A stretch of 64,000 bases of DNA, taken from NCBI GenBank assembly GCA_032821775.1, contig JAVLRN010000006.1, positions 1,364,001 through 1,428,000 on the forward strand, given 5' to 3'. Source of the stretch: Sanguinoderma infundibulare. Its lineage: Eukaryota; Basidiomycota; Agaricomycetes; Polyporales; Polyporaceae. The notes under the pieces are model-generated. The model searched no databases. It saw only the letters and a list, made by a program, of their open reading frames with translations, and was not told the origin of the DNA. Below, piece after piece: positions 12,256 through 23,863 of this stretch. The position numbers and the translations under genes are program-made. Position 1 is the first letter of the stretch; every line of letters starts with the position of its first letter.

Positions 12256-14161
12256 CCCTTGATCCTGTCGGTTTCACGATATTTCGCATGGTAGCAGTCA
12301 ATACGCGTCTGTCCTATAATCTCTTCATTATTGTTGTATTTGCTATCTACTATGCTTGATACTGGGGATGGTTATTTGATTCGATTCGGAGTGTATCAGG
12401 AATTGCACCACAAGCTCACGTGTTTGTGATCCATACATGCCAAACCAGCTGAAAAATTGGAGCCTGCCATTAGTACTGGGAGGAGCGTTGGTGTGAAAGA
12501 CCTCGCGCTTCACCTGCGTGAGGCAGACAGCAACCATACCAGGAATTCACTACACTTCCTTCCGCCCCCAACTTATCGGAATAGTTAGGGATGCTGTGTG
12601 ATCATCGCTTCAGCGTTCATGCGGATCGAGGGTGGGGCATGTGTGTATCGCTATACAAGATTTGGCGCATGGAAGGTGATGCCTTGACATGAGCTGTGAG
12701 TTCGACGATAATTGCAGACGGACGCACCATGTCAAGTCCGATATCTGGGCAGTAAACGCACCTCGGCTGTGCAGGAGCTGGAGACTCGTGACAGGGAAGC
12801 TCGTCACTGACTGCAGCGGTCCACAGCCTACATTCCGGCCGAAGAATCAGATAGATTGAGGCGGTGAGGTGAACGTAACCAGCGCCGAACCCCCTCGTTC
12901 GACCTGCCACGCATACCACTCATGATGTCGTCACGTTGCGGCGCGGCTTTGACACTGCTCGCACGCCAGGTACCGCGCAGACCGTCATAGCGAAGCGGAG
13001 AACGGCTAGTCTATGAGCTGCGAACGGTCCCATGGCAGGCATCGATGGCAATTGGAATGTCAGGACACACGCCGGAGGCATGTGGTGGTCGAGGAACGCG
13101 GAGGAGGGACGGCCAGGGTCAAGCACAGCCCTTGACCCATTGTCGGGGGCAGATTGGGCTATCGTGGTGGCAATGCAAGCCTTGTGGCGGCGGTCACGAG
13201 TAGCACCAGATATGATCATACCGGCTGCCTCACCCTGTCTCAGGACGGACCGAAGCGTTCGGAGGTACTGGTATATTTCTACATGGGACTTCTTGTATGG
13301 CCTTGAGGCGGTCCGTCACCTCTGAGTGGCGGTATGGCGATACAGGCGCTTCTGAGATCGATGTCACTTAAGCAATCCGGATAGACTCGTCCGTCACATG
13401 AGCGTAGCCAGACATCTCGATTGATACACTTCAATTATAGATTGGAGCTGGAAAAACTGGGTGATACAGTTGGCATATACGTTAGCGAAGAGCGGGCAGA
13501 CAAGAGAAATTGTAGCACAGGGACGACAGTCAAGCACAAGCGTCGACTCGGAGGAGAGGGAGAGTCGCAGTGGCGAGAAGAGGCGAAGACCATCATATCA
13601 AAGATGTACGGAGACTACGTGGAGCAGTAACATCTAAGCAGAAAACGAATCAAGTATCCTAACATGCAGGAGAGGGGGTTGAGGCAGAAGGGCATACAAG
13701 CTTGGCCAAGAACTGCAGGGGGTACACCAAGCAGGCCCGAACTCTGAACGAGGACTAGCGCTCCGAGGGTATCTTTACATACAAGAGAATATGTAGGTAA
13801 AGGAGAGCATAGCATCCGAGAAAGGTCCGTTTTCCTGTGTCTCGGTAGATGAATAGGGCTGTCCAAGGTGGAAAATGGCCGTGAAGCCATCTAACCCCTA
13901 CCACGGTATTGCCTAGAGAGCGCGGACGTAGCATTGGGGTCAGCCGTTGTGATTTCAGGGTCCGTGTCAAACAGTATTGCCACATGGCGCTGATGACCTT
14001 AGAAGGCGATGGGGGAAGGGAATGTGCCGAAGGGGAAGGCGGTAGCGGGAAAAGGACGTGAGGAAAGTTGGCAAGGATATGAGCAAGCTCCGACGCGCGG
14101 GGCGCCTCAAGAACGATAACGCCTCATCGGAGGTGAGGCACAGGATGCTGCCGAGAGAAGT
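12256..14161. other. Intergenic stretch of 1.9 kb without a recognised gene
   Basis: It lies between the stops of BRN1 (+) and the conserved unknown gene (-). ORFs up to about 100 codons exist on both strands, but none has a recognisable motif, a consistent exon pattern or a good start context. A long 3' UTR or a non-coding transcript cannot be excluded. Confidence 0.5.
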
Positions 14162-15721
14162 CTAGTGTGCGCGCTGGACCAGGCGAACGTGGGCTTGCCA
14201 TGAGCCCATCGATACATGCTGTAATCCAACCAGGAGGAGGTCCTCGAGGCGGATGCCGCGGCTACCGACCCGCCATTTTACTTCAGATGGGTCCTCCAAC
14301 GTCTGATTTTCCATTTCCTGTGAATAAGATCGTGCCTATTAGCGACATAATACATTGCATCGCATGCAGCGTGAGAGTGACCTGAATGAAGCGTTGGACC
14401 GTCTTTGCTACATTCCTAGCCAACTTGGCACGCGTGATGGGCTGGGGAGGACTACGGAAATCCCTAGTGGGGATCTGCCGACTCCAAGGTGCATAGCCAG
14501 GCCACTGTCATGGTTGTCCGTTACTACATGTACAATGACAAGCTTTGACACTCTTGAAAGGATCATCTTACGTTGAGCCTGATGGACACTGATGGTCCCC
14601 GACCTTGGAACATAGCGTCGTCGCGCCCCTCCAGGGTGCTGAATCTGCTGGATATTGCGTCCTTGAGGAGGATGCCGCACCCAGTGGGGTTGTTAGAGAA
14701 GAACATAATAGGAGGCTCGAGTTGGACTTCGTCCACATAACGACGGCGGTCGCTGATCGTGTGAGGCTTGTACGTCTTCTGGGGAACGAACAGCCCGCCG
14801 TGTGGGTGACCAGCTGCGTTGGCTGTGTCCAAGACATTGCCGACCTCCGGAGTAATGGTAATCAGAGATTCCTGCATACAACAAGTAGGGGTAAACACAT
14901 GGAGCATCAGCGCAAGAAAGACAAAGAACTCACCTTGGGATCAAATGCAGGAGAGTGGGTCGCGATCAATGATGGCGAGATGGGTGACTGCTTGATGTAT
15001 GGAGAGTGGGGAGAGACGGACGTGTACGGAGTCTGAGGTGTAAAAGGAGGAGCGGAACCAATGCTGGAAGGGCTCGAATGGGGATATGAAGAGGGAAACA
15101 TGAGGGAAGGGGAGCGTCCTTGTGGTGAACGCTCGTAGGGGGAGTGCGGTTCGTACCCCGCGGGGAGGTTGGCGGACAGCATCTCGGTCTGTACGTGAAT
15201 GCTGGGAACCGCTCTGGTGACGCCGGGCGTGCCGTACGCAGAACTGGGATTCTGAGGGTAGTATGAATCATGTAGAGTAGCGAGACTAGGTGAAGGGGAG
15301 GGAAGAGTCATGTCTGCGACATAGGAAGAAGGGTTGGCGAATAGCAAGGAGTTGAGAGGATAAGATGGGGATGACCACGACGAAGAGTAATCGGCCTGGT
15401 TGAGGTTGGGGGCGTCGTGAGACATGTCGGACGAGAGGCTTTCGTCGCCACCTCCGAGGTTGAAGTAGCCCTAAACGACGACGAAGGTGAGATGTAGGAA
15501 CGAGTGACACGTGATGAACGACGACGGACACCAGGAAAGGAGAGTTCACCGAGAGTATCATGCAATTCGTTGGAGTCTTGAGAGGAAGTACCCAGGAAGT
15601 CATCATGTGGCGGCCGGGCGTCAAACATAGTGTGGCGAGAGGAGTGAGAGCGGATGGGGAGGGGTGAGGATGGGGCAAGAGGTCTGGGTGGAAGGGGGAT
15701 GTGCCGAGGGGAGGGAGTCAT
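14162..15721 (-). CDS. Conserved basidiomycete protein of unknown function
   Basis: Five exons on the minus strand: 15721 to about 15530, then 15470-14934, 14871-14572, 14504-14382 and 14317-14162, about 435 residues. The N-terminal half is low-complexity and rich in S, P, T and Y (repeated SPHSP-type motifs), so it is probably disordered and phosphorylated. The C-terminal half is folded, with SDRRRYVDEVQLE, GCGILLKDAI, GRGPSVSIRLN and WPGYAPWSRQIPTRDF, then KLARNVAKTVQRFIQ and a final GSWQAHVRL. From memory, this layout recurs in unnamed Agaricomycete proteins; no function is known to me. The donor of the first intron is uncertain (after about residue 64 or 71; both are phase 0). The remaining junctions close in frame. 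Confidence 0.75.
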
Positions 15722-16788
15722 AGTGAGCGTTGAGTGACAAGGAACCAAGCTGGGAGAGGGTGCGTATGTCGATGGGGAGGACGAGGCGGTATTTGAAGGA
15801 CAATGAGCGCCTCAAGAACCGAAAAGGCAAGGCAGTCGACTGCACGCAGGAGGGCAGTGGACCTCTCGCAAACGCTCGCTCCCTCTTGTCCGGTTGCGGC
15901 GACTTTGTAGCCTTCTGCCGACACTGTCCGGTTGCGGCGATAGGTCAGGTCTTTCGGCGAGAGATGACGCTGTTCCCACAGTGTGGACGATTGTGCCCGT
16001 ATGCCTAAGGGGAGTCCTAGGAACGCGAGTGCGCCTGTATTCGATTTTGTGATTTAGGTCACAGGCCATGAGCAGGGAAGTATTGGTACTCACCCAGGGC
16101 AAGGATGGAGGGAGATTATGAGCGCAGAAAAGTGTGACTCGAGGACGGTGCCGCAGCGTGGCTTGCGGAGCCGGGTGGAAGCTGCAGAAGGTGACATCCG
16201 TGGCTGGTGCCTCCTCCGACTCAAGGCAGTGTCCACGTTCTCCGAAGAACATCAACCGCGCTCGCCGTGCACAGGACGCGAAGCCATACACACGTCTGCC
16301 GTCTCTTCCAGAATGACAGGCCTGTCCGAGTCCATTGGGCAGACGCGGGCCGGTTCGAAAGACGAATTCTGGTCTTGACTTGACGATTTCCATCGCATGT
16401 TTGAGCAGAAAACACAAGACATTTTCCAGCCATGAAACGTCAGCTGGCGGACGATGGAGGAAACGATTCGCAGAGACCTGGATAGAACATTGCCAGAGAC
16501 CACGCTGAGCGCTGCCAAGCGCGTAACCCGACGGACGGATTCGGGCCCATCGGTCGGCCGTTGTGTTTGCGATGATGGCTTGCGAATCGCTCAGAGGGTG
16601 GCGTATGCGGCTGGGTATGAGGCTTGAGACTTGGGAGGGAGTCCGAAGTGCGAGCGGGGCTTGGAGATAATGGATCGCCGACGCCTCGAGCACGCCTCGA
16701 GGCCACAGCAAGACGCCGTGCCTCACGTGTCAGTGGCGGGGCCGATGGTCACGAACACACAACTTCAGCTTTCTTCATTTTCATTTCA
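15722..16788. promoter_or_regulatory. Divergent intergenic region, unknown gene / Nudix gene
   Basis: About 1.07 kb between two divergent starts. It contains a 16-bp direct repeat (15887-15902 and 15925-15940). A 304-codon minus-strand ORF (15812-16726) spans most of it but shows no recognisable content, so I treat the region as regulatory or leader sequence. Confidence 0.4.
15887..15940 (+). repeat. Perfect 16-bp direct repeat TGTCCGGTTGCGGCGA
   Basis: Copies lie at 15887-15902 and 15925-15940, starting 38 bases apart, in the shared upstream region of two divergent genes. A duplicated regulatory site is possible, but position is the only support. Confidence 0.75.
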
Positions 16789-17820
16789 ATGTTCCGCACA
16801 TTCATTACCAGCGCAGTTGCCTCTGCTCCAGCCATCTCTCCTGGTTCTCCAAAGCCGCTCATCCCACTCACTGAGCCATTAACTCGTCGAACTTGCAACG
16901 TCATCCAGCAGGCCCTCCAGTCGTCTTTCTCATCGTCCGAGAACGTATATAGTCCGTCTGACACCCATGCTGCAGTTTTGATACCGCTCTGTAATGTGGA
17001 CGGTCGACCTGGAGTTCTGCTCGAAGTCAGGGGGAAGCTGAGGACGCATTCTGGAGAAGTGAGGTGTGTTCTTGAGTGTCCGTCAAGTTGTATACCGATG
17101 CAAACTTGTCGGCAGTTTCCCCGGTGGCAAGGTCGACGAGGTTTGTTCACGATCTTTGTAATTCCATTGCCGCCATAAGTTTGATCGTGTATATATATCC
17201 ATCTGTTAGAGCGATCCGACGACTCTGGCCGCCGCTCTAAGAGAGGCGCGGGAGGAAGTCGGCATCCACCCTACCCAGGTGGAAATCTTGGGTCGCCTCG
17301 GTCCACCCGAAAATTCGCTCAGTGGCATGAGAGTTTGGCCCTATGTCGTGCGTATTCTCCCCAACTTTACGTATTCTCCCCGTATCGTCTGATACTGGTG
17401 TTCGTCTAGGGGTTTGTACATCCTTTCCCTTCCGTCTACTCCGTTGCTCCAAACACAAGCATGGACGATGGCGACGACACGCCGTTGCCTGCTCTGTCGC
17501 TTTCTTCCTTGATGCTTTCATCTCAAGAAGTTGCTCATGCCTTCCACCTTCCCCTTTCTGCTGTTGTATCATCGTCGCGACTACATTCGTACCTCTTCCG
17601 TGGTGATCGGCCCTACTACGCGATCGACGTCGCGGATTTAGTCCAAGGCCCGGGCGCCGTGCACTCTGAACCAGATTCGCGCGGCGACGGGGAAATTCAG
17701 ACCAACGACCCCAAAGAGCGGGATAACATTGGGGACGACAGGAAGGGACGATTAGAGGTGTGGGGGTTGACAGGGTGGTATCTTTACGCGCTCCTGCGAA
17801 CCCTTGGGGTATACGAGTAA
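16789..17820 (+). CDS. PCD1: Nudix hydrolase, coenzyme A pyrophosphatase type (Pcd1/NUDT7-8)
   Basis: The enzyme is expected to cleave CoA or oxidised CoA into 3',5'-ADP and phosphopantetheine, in peroxisomes or mitochondria. Exons are 16789-17063, 17116-17140, 17210-17347 and 17410-17820, giving 282 residues. The CoA-family UPF0035-like segment (LEVRGKLRTHSGEVSFPGG) leads into the Nudix box at about residues 95-119, with GGKVDE then LREAREEVGI carrying the metal-binding REAREE core. A D replaces the first E of the textbook Nudix box, as is common in CoA pyrophosphatases. The first half of the box lies on a 25-nt microexon. The C-terminus ends LGVYE with no SKL-like peroxisomal signal. A start at 16789 fits the divergent spacing. 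Confidence 0.9.
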
Positions 17821-18086
17821 TAGTAGGACGAGGAAAGGTTGTCCTGTTTCGAACAGGCGAACGAGATTCCTGACAAGCGTGACCGACTACCCGTCCATAG
17901 CAACCGAGGAAAGGAATGGCCGAGAGCATCGTGCGGTAAGACGAGGACGACCGTTGGTTCGTTCCGGCAACGGGCGCCGGATGCAAGGCAGAGAAAGTGA
18001 GCGAAAGAAGCCTGGTATACTGGTTACTGTTACTTACTGGCTGCCTAGGAAGCGATATCCGGATAAACAAGCTTGATCGACCTTCC
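17821..18086. other. Convergent intergenic region after the Nudix gene
   Basis: About 265 bases between the Nudix stop and the stop of the small minus-strand ORF. It probably holds 3' UTRs. No other feature was seen. Confidence 0.45.
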
Positions 18087-18239
18087 TCACTTAGGGCAAT
18101 AAACAGGCCCCACATACGCTTTCCTATACACCTCCAGGGTCCCGGCCACATTCCCTGTCACAAACCGTGGAATTAGCGTCCAAATCAGGCCGATGATACG
18201 GTACAGCATACCGTGTTTCCAAACTCGCTTTCGGGCCAT
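18087..18239 (-). CDS. Possible small protein, 50 residues, unrecognised
   Basis: The ORF starts with an ATG only 14 bases downstream of the VMA12-like stop. The peptide (MARKRVWKHGMLYRIIGLIW then TLIPRFVTGNVAGTLEVYRK) has a basic start, one hydrophobic stretch and a plausible protein-like composition. It could be a real micro-protein, the last exon of an alternative VMA12 transcript, or chance in the 3' UTR. I recognise no homologue. Confidence 0.3.
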   Translation of the reverse strand: MARKRVWKHGMLYRIIGLIWTLIPRFVTGNVAGTLEVYRKAYVGPVYCPK

Positions 18240-18253
18240 GTCGATTGACTTGG

Positions 18254-19148
18254 TTAATGATCATGCTTGAGAACGTCATGGCTGTTGACGCTAGCCGGAG
18301 TCCGCTCGTATGGGGAGTTACTGGAGGTGTTTGGAATGCGTGCTGATATTGCAGTTGTCACGGCGACATTCTCATCGTTGGCTCTGGCCAGTTCTTCAGG
18401 ACTATCTGCGTCTCGTTTCTTGTCTCCAAGTGCTAAAACACCACTATCAGTGTGAGCCGCTCCGTCGAGACGCACTAGGCGAAGGCGAGGGGATTTGTTG
18501 CGCCGGCTTTCCCAGATAAGGTACAGGAATGCCTCTGAAGTTGCGACAACGACGGCCACCGATAAGGCGAAAAGCACTTTCTAACGGGTAACGTAGAGTG
18601 AGCGTTTTCCAAGCTGATGGACTGGAAAACATGCGCACCCATTCATCTCTCCATGAAAGACGACCGGCGGCCCACCATGTGGCCAGTGCTGAGCCTGCTA
18701 TGCTGAGGAGGGCGTTGATAACTGCAGTGACGGCACGCCGGTCACCGAGCTCCCGCTTATGCGATGCTTGAAAGGCGGCAGGGGGTGTGGGCACAAATGG
18801 AAATTTGCGCTCTGGGGAGGTACGGGTGCCAGCAAGCAATGCGACCATGGAATAATCCTGTACGCGAAGAGGCGGCTCGTGACTGTTCATGGCCTGCTCT
18901 GCCGCGGGGGTCCTCGCCCATTTGGAGATGGCTGTGAGCAGGGCGTAGGGTACGGTGGGCACGATGACATGTTCTGACGCCTCAGAACTATGACAAGTGG
19001 TACTTGGCGTTGCGTGGGTGGAGTTGAGAATGTCCTTGAGTTCTGGCGCGATAGAGATAGGCAATAGTCCGAGAAGAGGACGGAGCGAGTCCGCTAAGTG
19101 GTCTTCGAGCGACACATTGAGAGTAGCAAGGCTAGCATCGCTGGACAT
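18254..19148 (-). CDS. VMA12: V-ATPase assembly factor of the ER membrane, VMA12/TMEM199 type
   Basis: Vma12 works with Vma21 and Vma22 in the ER to assemble the V0 sector of the vacuolar H+-ATPase. Exons on the minus strand are 19148-18639 and 18580-18254, giving 278 residues. The N-terminal soluble part is followed by two close membrane spans near the exon junction (VTAVINALLSIAGSALATWW, then WKVLFALSVAVVVATSEAFL), with the GDRRAVTAVINALLS and WRDEW context typical of the family. The hydrophilic C-terminal tail is rich in S, D and N. An upstream in-frame ATG at 19280 would add 44 residues including an alanine run, leaving only 41 bases to the divergent ataxin-10 start. I prefer 19148. Confidence 0.8.
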
Positions 19149-19321
19149 GGCTAGATGGAAGAAGCTAGGACAGAGGGCAGAGACACGCTCCTTGCCGTCG
19201 TCGTTGGCGGCGGCGGCGGCGGCGGCGGGGGAGACGCGGCGTAGGGCGTCAATTCTTTGCCGAGGACTACACCTGGCCATTTGCCTTGCACTTGCCCTGC
19301 ACGATCCCTCTCCAACTGTTC

Positions 19322-21731
19322 ATGAGCTCTCGAGACGCGATTCGCTTTACATCCAGCATGTCTATGACGAGCGCCGATATCCTCCGAATCCAAGACGTCG
19401 CCGCGTCCTTTGACCCAGATAATTCAGCGTCAATGAGTGGCCTCGTCCGCGTTCTTGACGGCTATTCCGCCGTTCTTGCGCGAAGCGGTGTTGTGCGGTG
19501 CGGTCTTCCTGATAACTCCTGACAGGGTACATGTACCAACATCCTTCTAGACAGAATATCGGCAATTCGACGAACCCCTCTATTTGGCCTGTCCTGCGCA
19601 AGCTGTGGGACTCAACTTTACGCGCGCACACTGGTCCAGACCCCAACAGCCTGCTCGTGGACGCATGCACTAGTCTAGCGAAATTCACTCGCAACCTTGT
19701 CGCTGAAAACACCGCCAACCAGGAGAGAGCTCTGTTTGTACTTTCTACTTCGTGTTATCGCTCACGGAAGCTGACGAATCCGTGTATCTCCTTGCGATTG
19801 ACTTTCATAGCGACAACGAGCCGGCAATTCGAAAGCTCATCTTCAATTATACATCGTATGCCGCCACGCGGAATGCTTCTTGTTAGTCCGGGTCCGTGGC
19901 CTGCGGTTTTCGATATCTAAACTCGTGCCAGCGTATGCCGCCACACGTCTGCTGACGCAGACTTTGTCGAACATCATCACCGCGAACGATGCATTAGCGC
20001 AAAAGCTATGGAACGATTATCTGAATCTCCCAGAAGAGCAGCTGATCCTAACGTATGCGTCTTTGTGGATCTTTGACTTGTGCCATGGTCTCACTCTGTG
20101 GACTTATTGCAGCCGGCTTTTCGCCTCCCCCGATGCGCTTACAGTGTCTTGCGCGTTTGTATTCATCCTCAACTGTGTCCATGGAAGCCCTAGAAGAATG
20201 TACGTTCTAATCACACCAAGCCGGCAAGTTTGAATTAGATGCTAATCCTGGTTGACAACCAGAGAACTGCTCGCAGCAAGTCCCAGAGGACCCCGTATCT
20301 GCATCGCATTACTCGATCGATTAACGTGCTTATTCGAAGCGGAGGAATCAAGCGAGGAAAACCATGCTTTTAATATCGGGTGCGTGATATGTCTTTGTTT
20401 ATTGAGAAGGTTTCCTAGTTTCTGAGTCCTGTTTCATGGCATGGGACAGATATGAAATATTCAGCCGTGTCATAGAAGCAGGCCTGGCTCCCAAGTTGTA
20501 CGGCAACCTCGCGGTGTGCGTTTGCTGTCCGTGCTTTAGCATTGACCCCTCTTTCACTTCCCTCAGTTTCGTTTTCTCACTTTGTCAAGTACTGATACAT
20601 TTAACAGGGAAGATGAACTCATTGCACCCCACCAAACCACGCTTCTGAAGCTGGTCGACTCGTTTCTGCACCATTCGGACTGCGCCCATGAGCTATCGTC
20701 AAGGCGCCCCGAAGAAGGCGGAGTTTCCCTACTTGACATGTTAGTACACGAATTTCTTGCCTTATCAGCATATGCACAAGCATCTATACGACGAACCCTA
20801 GGATCCCAAGGTACGGTCTATCCGACAACACCTATCATGTCATCAACAGCGCCGACCCTAGAGTTGTTTTGTGCAGAGACCGATCACGTTTCCCCTCAGT
20901 TCCCGGAGCTTGACCTCCTTCTTCCAAAAGTCTGCGAAGCCTTGGTTCTCGTCACGCAATGCCTGACGACAATCATGCTGCGGGTCCAGGAGACCATCGC
21001 CGTACTCCCTGTATCACCCCAAGCTCACGCGGATTCCGCATACGGCCCGATAACGGTAGTTTCGGCAACCTTCCAGGGTCAGGGATTCGTCGAAAGCCTC
21101 ATTGGTGCGTAATTAACTTTCGGTTCCTCTTCATCGCTCTGACACGTCGTCGGACTTCCGTGTATCTTGTTCCTTGGGTTCCGGTCGCATGACGATCTGC
21201 TCATATCTATAGAGACCCTCCGACTTGTCGACGCATTTGTTCCCAGGATTACGTATGGAAAGGTAACAGAAAATTTCATCGCATCGGATCAAGAGGAGTC
21301 CCAGGGCGCAATTCAGGCGAAGAGGGGCGACAGTGACGACGTGACGATAGACCCCAAGGTCATCCAAGCTGCACAAGCATTCGCTCACGTCAAGCGCGAT
21401 TTAGTCCGTCTACTTGGGATCCTAGCATCAGATAGTCGAGCAGTCCAAGACCGCGCCCGAGAATGTAGTGGCCTTCCTGTGGTTATGAACCTTTGCGTGA
21501 TTGACGACTACAACCCATGTGAGTCTCAACTCGCAGGAATGCACGATTCTGGACCTGAAGTTGACGGACCTTCATCTATCTCCTTGATCAGATCTACGAG
21601 AACATGCTATCTTTGCGCTCAGGAATCTGCTTCATGGCAATGTGGAAAGTCAAGCGGTGGTAGACAGAATCAAACCTGTTGGGAAGTGGGACGAAAACAG
21701 GGTTCTGCAGAAGATTCCTGGGTCAAATTGA
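19322..21731 (+). CDS. CTR86: Ataxin-10 / Ctr86-like armadillo-type protein
   Basis: Ten exons (19322-19487, 19526-19733, 19811-19881, 19932-20052, 20113-20199, 20263-20379, 20450-20515, 20608-21104, 21213-21518, 21592-21731) join to 592 residues. Helical repeats fill the chain (for example LTQTLSNIITANDALAQKLW and PHQTTLLKLVDSFLHH). The C-terminal ataxin-10 domain is clear: DLVRLLGILASDSRAVQDRA, ECSGLPVVMNLCVIDDYNPY and LREHAIFALRNLLHGNVESQ. Animal ataxin-10 is linked to cytokinesis and Golgi/centrosome functions; the fungal role is poorly defined. The donor of intron 7 was chosen as GT|GTGCGT (20515/20516) because it alone keeps the frame. A second in-frame ATG at 19355 is possible. The gene is convergent with LEO1. 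Confidence 0.88.
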
Positions 21732-21869
21732 TGCTAGCAGTTATGCGATGATTATGAACATCTTTGCATCAACAACTTACGCTCAATGTACTGGCCATTA
21801 ATTCGAGGTAAAGACAGAGCATTCACTTGAGTAGTGGAATGAAAAAAAAAGTAAAATGAACTTTGAGAG
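21732..21869. other. Short convergent intergenic region ATXN10 / LEO1
   Basis: Only 138 bases separate the two stop codons, so the 3' UTRs are likely to overlap. An A-rich run at 21841-21850 lies just past the LEO1 stop. Confidence 0.5.
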
Positions 21870-23691
21870 CTAGTCCTCTTCCTCTTCCTCTTCCTCAATT
21901 CCCACTGCCCGCCTCTTCCGACCACCCGAAGTCCCGCGACCACGACGGATGCCAAAGCCGTCATCATCGTCCTCAGACTCCACGTCCATAGCGTCTTCTC
22001 CGGGAGCATCTTCATCCGCATCCCCGCCGTCGGCGTTAAGGTCGCCGCTGGCATCCCGTTGACGACGGTTGCGTTGCTCGGCTTCACTTTGGCTGATCTT
22101 CGCCTCGAGTCTCTCGAGGTCATCCTCCTCCACCTCTTCCTCTTCCCGGGCCGACCTTTTGCGTTTTCGCCGAGTGGACTCGCCGTTGCCGAAATCGTCG
22201 TCTTCATCCGAGTCCGCGACGAGGAAGTCGTCCGTCTGGTATTCACCTGGCCCTTTCTTGCTACTCTCTTCACCAGATTGTTTGTGCTTACCCTTGCGAC
22301 CTCCGCCGTCGTCGCCATACTCCTCATCCGAACCGCCCCTACCAAACCCGGCATCTTCATCTTCATCATCATCCGACCACATAGCATCTCCGGTGCGTTT
22401 CCGCGAATAGCTCTGTCGCCGCTTCCGCGTCCCAAATCCATCATCGTCTGCGGCTGTGCCACCCCGAGACTTGCGAGGCTTCCGAGCTGCAGCTTTAGCA
22501 AGCTGCAGCTTTTCGCGTTCCGGGTCCATGGTGGGGTCTGGAGCCATGCGCAAGCGCGCGATGCGCGAGTGCTTTTGGCCAACGGCTCGTACAAGCATAC
22601 GGTGGGTCTCGGACTGCATACCGGTGGGTCGAAGGGACATGTAACCCGTGATGACGGCTTCGCATTGGAGGATTTCGGCGCGTTTGTGTTGTGCAACGAG
22701 ATAAGTGAGACCTTGGGAGTGTCCGGCGCCGGACATGGCACTTTGCGATTGCGATTGAGTAAGGGAGGAGATGGCTTGGGAGGATTGCGACTGTGAGAGG
22801 ACTCCGCTGTTTCCGAGAGCTTGTCGCGAAACTCCGCCTGAGGTGTCAATAGATTGTGAGATGTCGAAAAGCTCCTTTCCGAGCTGGAGAGAGAGAGAGC
22901 CGTCCGACCATCTAACAATGCGGCTATTAGATTGTTTCCTCTGGAAGGAAGCGTTGCGTTCAAAGAAGCGTGAGTATAGGTTCGTATACTGACGCGCTTC
23001 AAAGGACTTACATCCTGGAGAAATTCGTCTTTAGACCACCGCCAGCGTACAGTATTTTCCACCTTCAGCTTGACAGACATGCTCTTCTCGCGAAGAGACT
23101 CTCCGTGCGGCGCTTCCTCATCCTCTTGCTCAGGGCCGATGTAGGTGTCGGGATGGAATGGTTTAGAGTCGAGTTTAATGAAATTTGGAATGCGGATAAC
23201 CCAATACTTATGGAGGCATATCCCGTGAACAACGGTATAGAACGCATAGGGATAACAGATGCTTACACTTCCTTCGGAGCTCCTTGGCACCGGGATATTG
23301 GGGATGGCTACATCTGCCTCTAACCTGTGCTCAACCACATGCTCCGGGTCATCCTCCTCGGCGTACTCCAATTGTTCTCTGTGTTGGCGTTCAGGGGAGG
23401 ACAGGCGGTCTTCGTTGTCTGCGGGATCTGACGCGGCAGAAGACGCGGGTCTGCTGGGTTGAAGTGGCCGAGTATGTATGGTGGATGGGTTGAACGGAAG
23501 GATAGGACGTACTCGTGCTCCACCATAGTTACGTCCTCATCTTCACCAAAAAGATCATTCATCTCCTCTTTGGTATCATCGGCAGCGGAAGTTTCCTGGT
23601 CGAAGTCTGGTTGGATATCGTCCATGTCCTCTTCAACCTTGAGTGACGTCGATGCGTCGTACGCGTCAAGAGCACCGGCGAGGGAAGACAT
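21870..23691 (-). CDS. LEO1: LEO1, subunit of the RNA polymerase II-associated PAF1 complex
   Basis: Leo1 supports transcription elongation and histone modification as part of the PAF1 complex. Exons on the minus strand are 23691-23513, 23453-23267, 23206-23012 and 22940-21870, giving 543 residues. An acidic N-terminus (EEMNDLFGEDEDVTM) precedes the Leo1 domain, with YWVIRIPNFIKLDSKPF, KVENTVRWRWSKDE and SNSRIVRWSDGSLSLQLGKE. The conserved ILQCEAVITGYMSLRP region and THRMLVRAVGQKH follow. The C-terminal half is a long charged, disordered tail of E/D/K/R/S runs ending in seven acidic residues. Other reading frames across this charged tail give long spurious ORFs. It is divergent from the BRAP2 gene with a shared ~170-base promoter. 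Confidence 0.94.
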
Positions 23692-23863
23692 GAGAGATTG
23701 ATATGTTTGGGACGACTGTTTACGACGGAGAGCGCTGACGTTGAGAGGAGAGATCCAAACAGGCGACTCGGACTAGGTTGAAGTGGCGGGGTTTAGCCGC
23801 CCGTGCGCCATTGTCTGTTTCCCACCACTTCGCTTCCTCATCGTCGTCAGCCATGTCCGCCCG
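23692..23863. promoter_or_regulatory. Divergent promoter LEO1 / BRAP2
   Basis: 172 bases between the LEO1 start and the preferred BRAP2 start. An upstream in-frame ATG at 23783 would shrink it to 91 bases. No specific element was identified. Confidence 0.4.

Noticed and set aside
12256..14161. Possible gene in the 1.9 kb intergenic stretch
   Set aside because: The ORFs here are short, lack motifs and do not join through plausible introns.
15812..16726. 304-codon minus-strand ORF between the unknown gene and the Nudix gene
   Set aside because: Composition is R/S/P-rich with no motif, no exon structure and no recognisable homology, and it covers two divergent promoters. Long chance ORFs are common at this GC content.
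17237..18151. 304-codon minus-strand ORF opposite the Nudix gene
   Set aside because: It is antisense to well-supported Nudix exons and shows no protein-like motifs.
21752..23371. 539-codon minus-strand ORF overlapping LEO1
   Set aside because: It is an alternative frame on the same strand as the charged LEO1 tail; the LEO1 frame has clear domains and clean introns.
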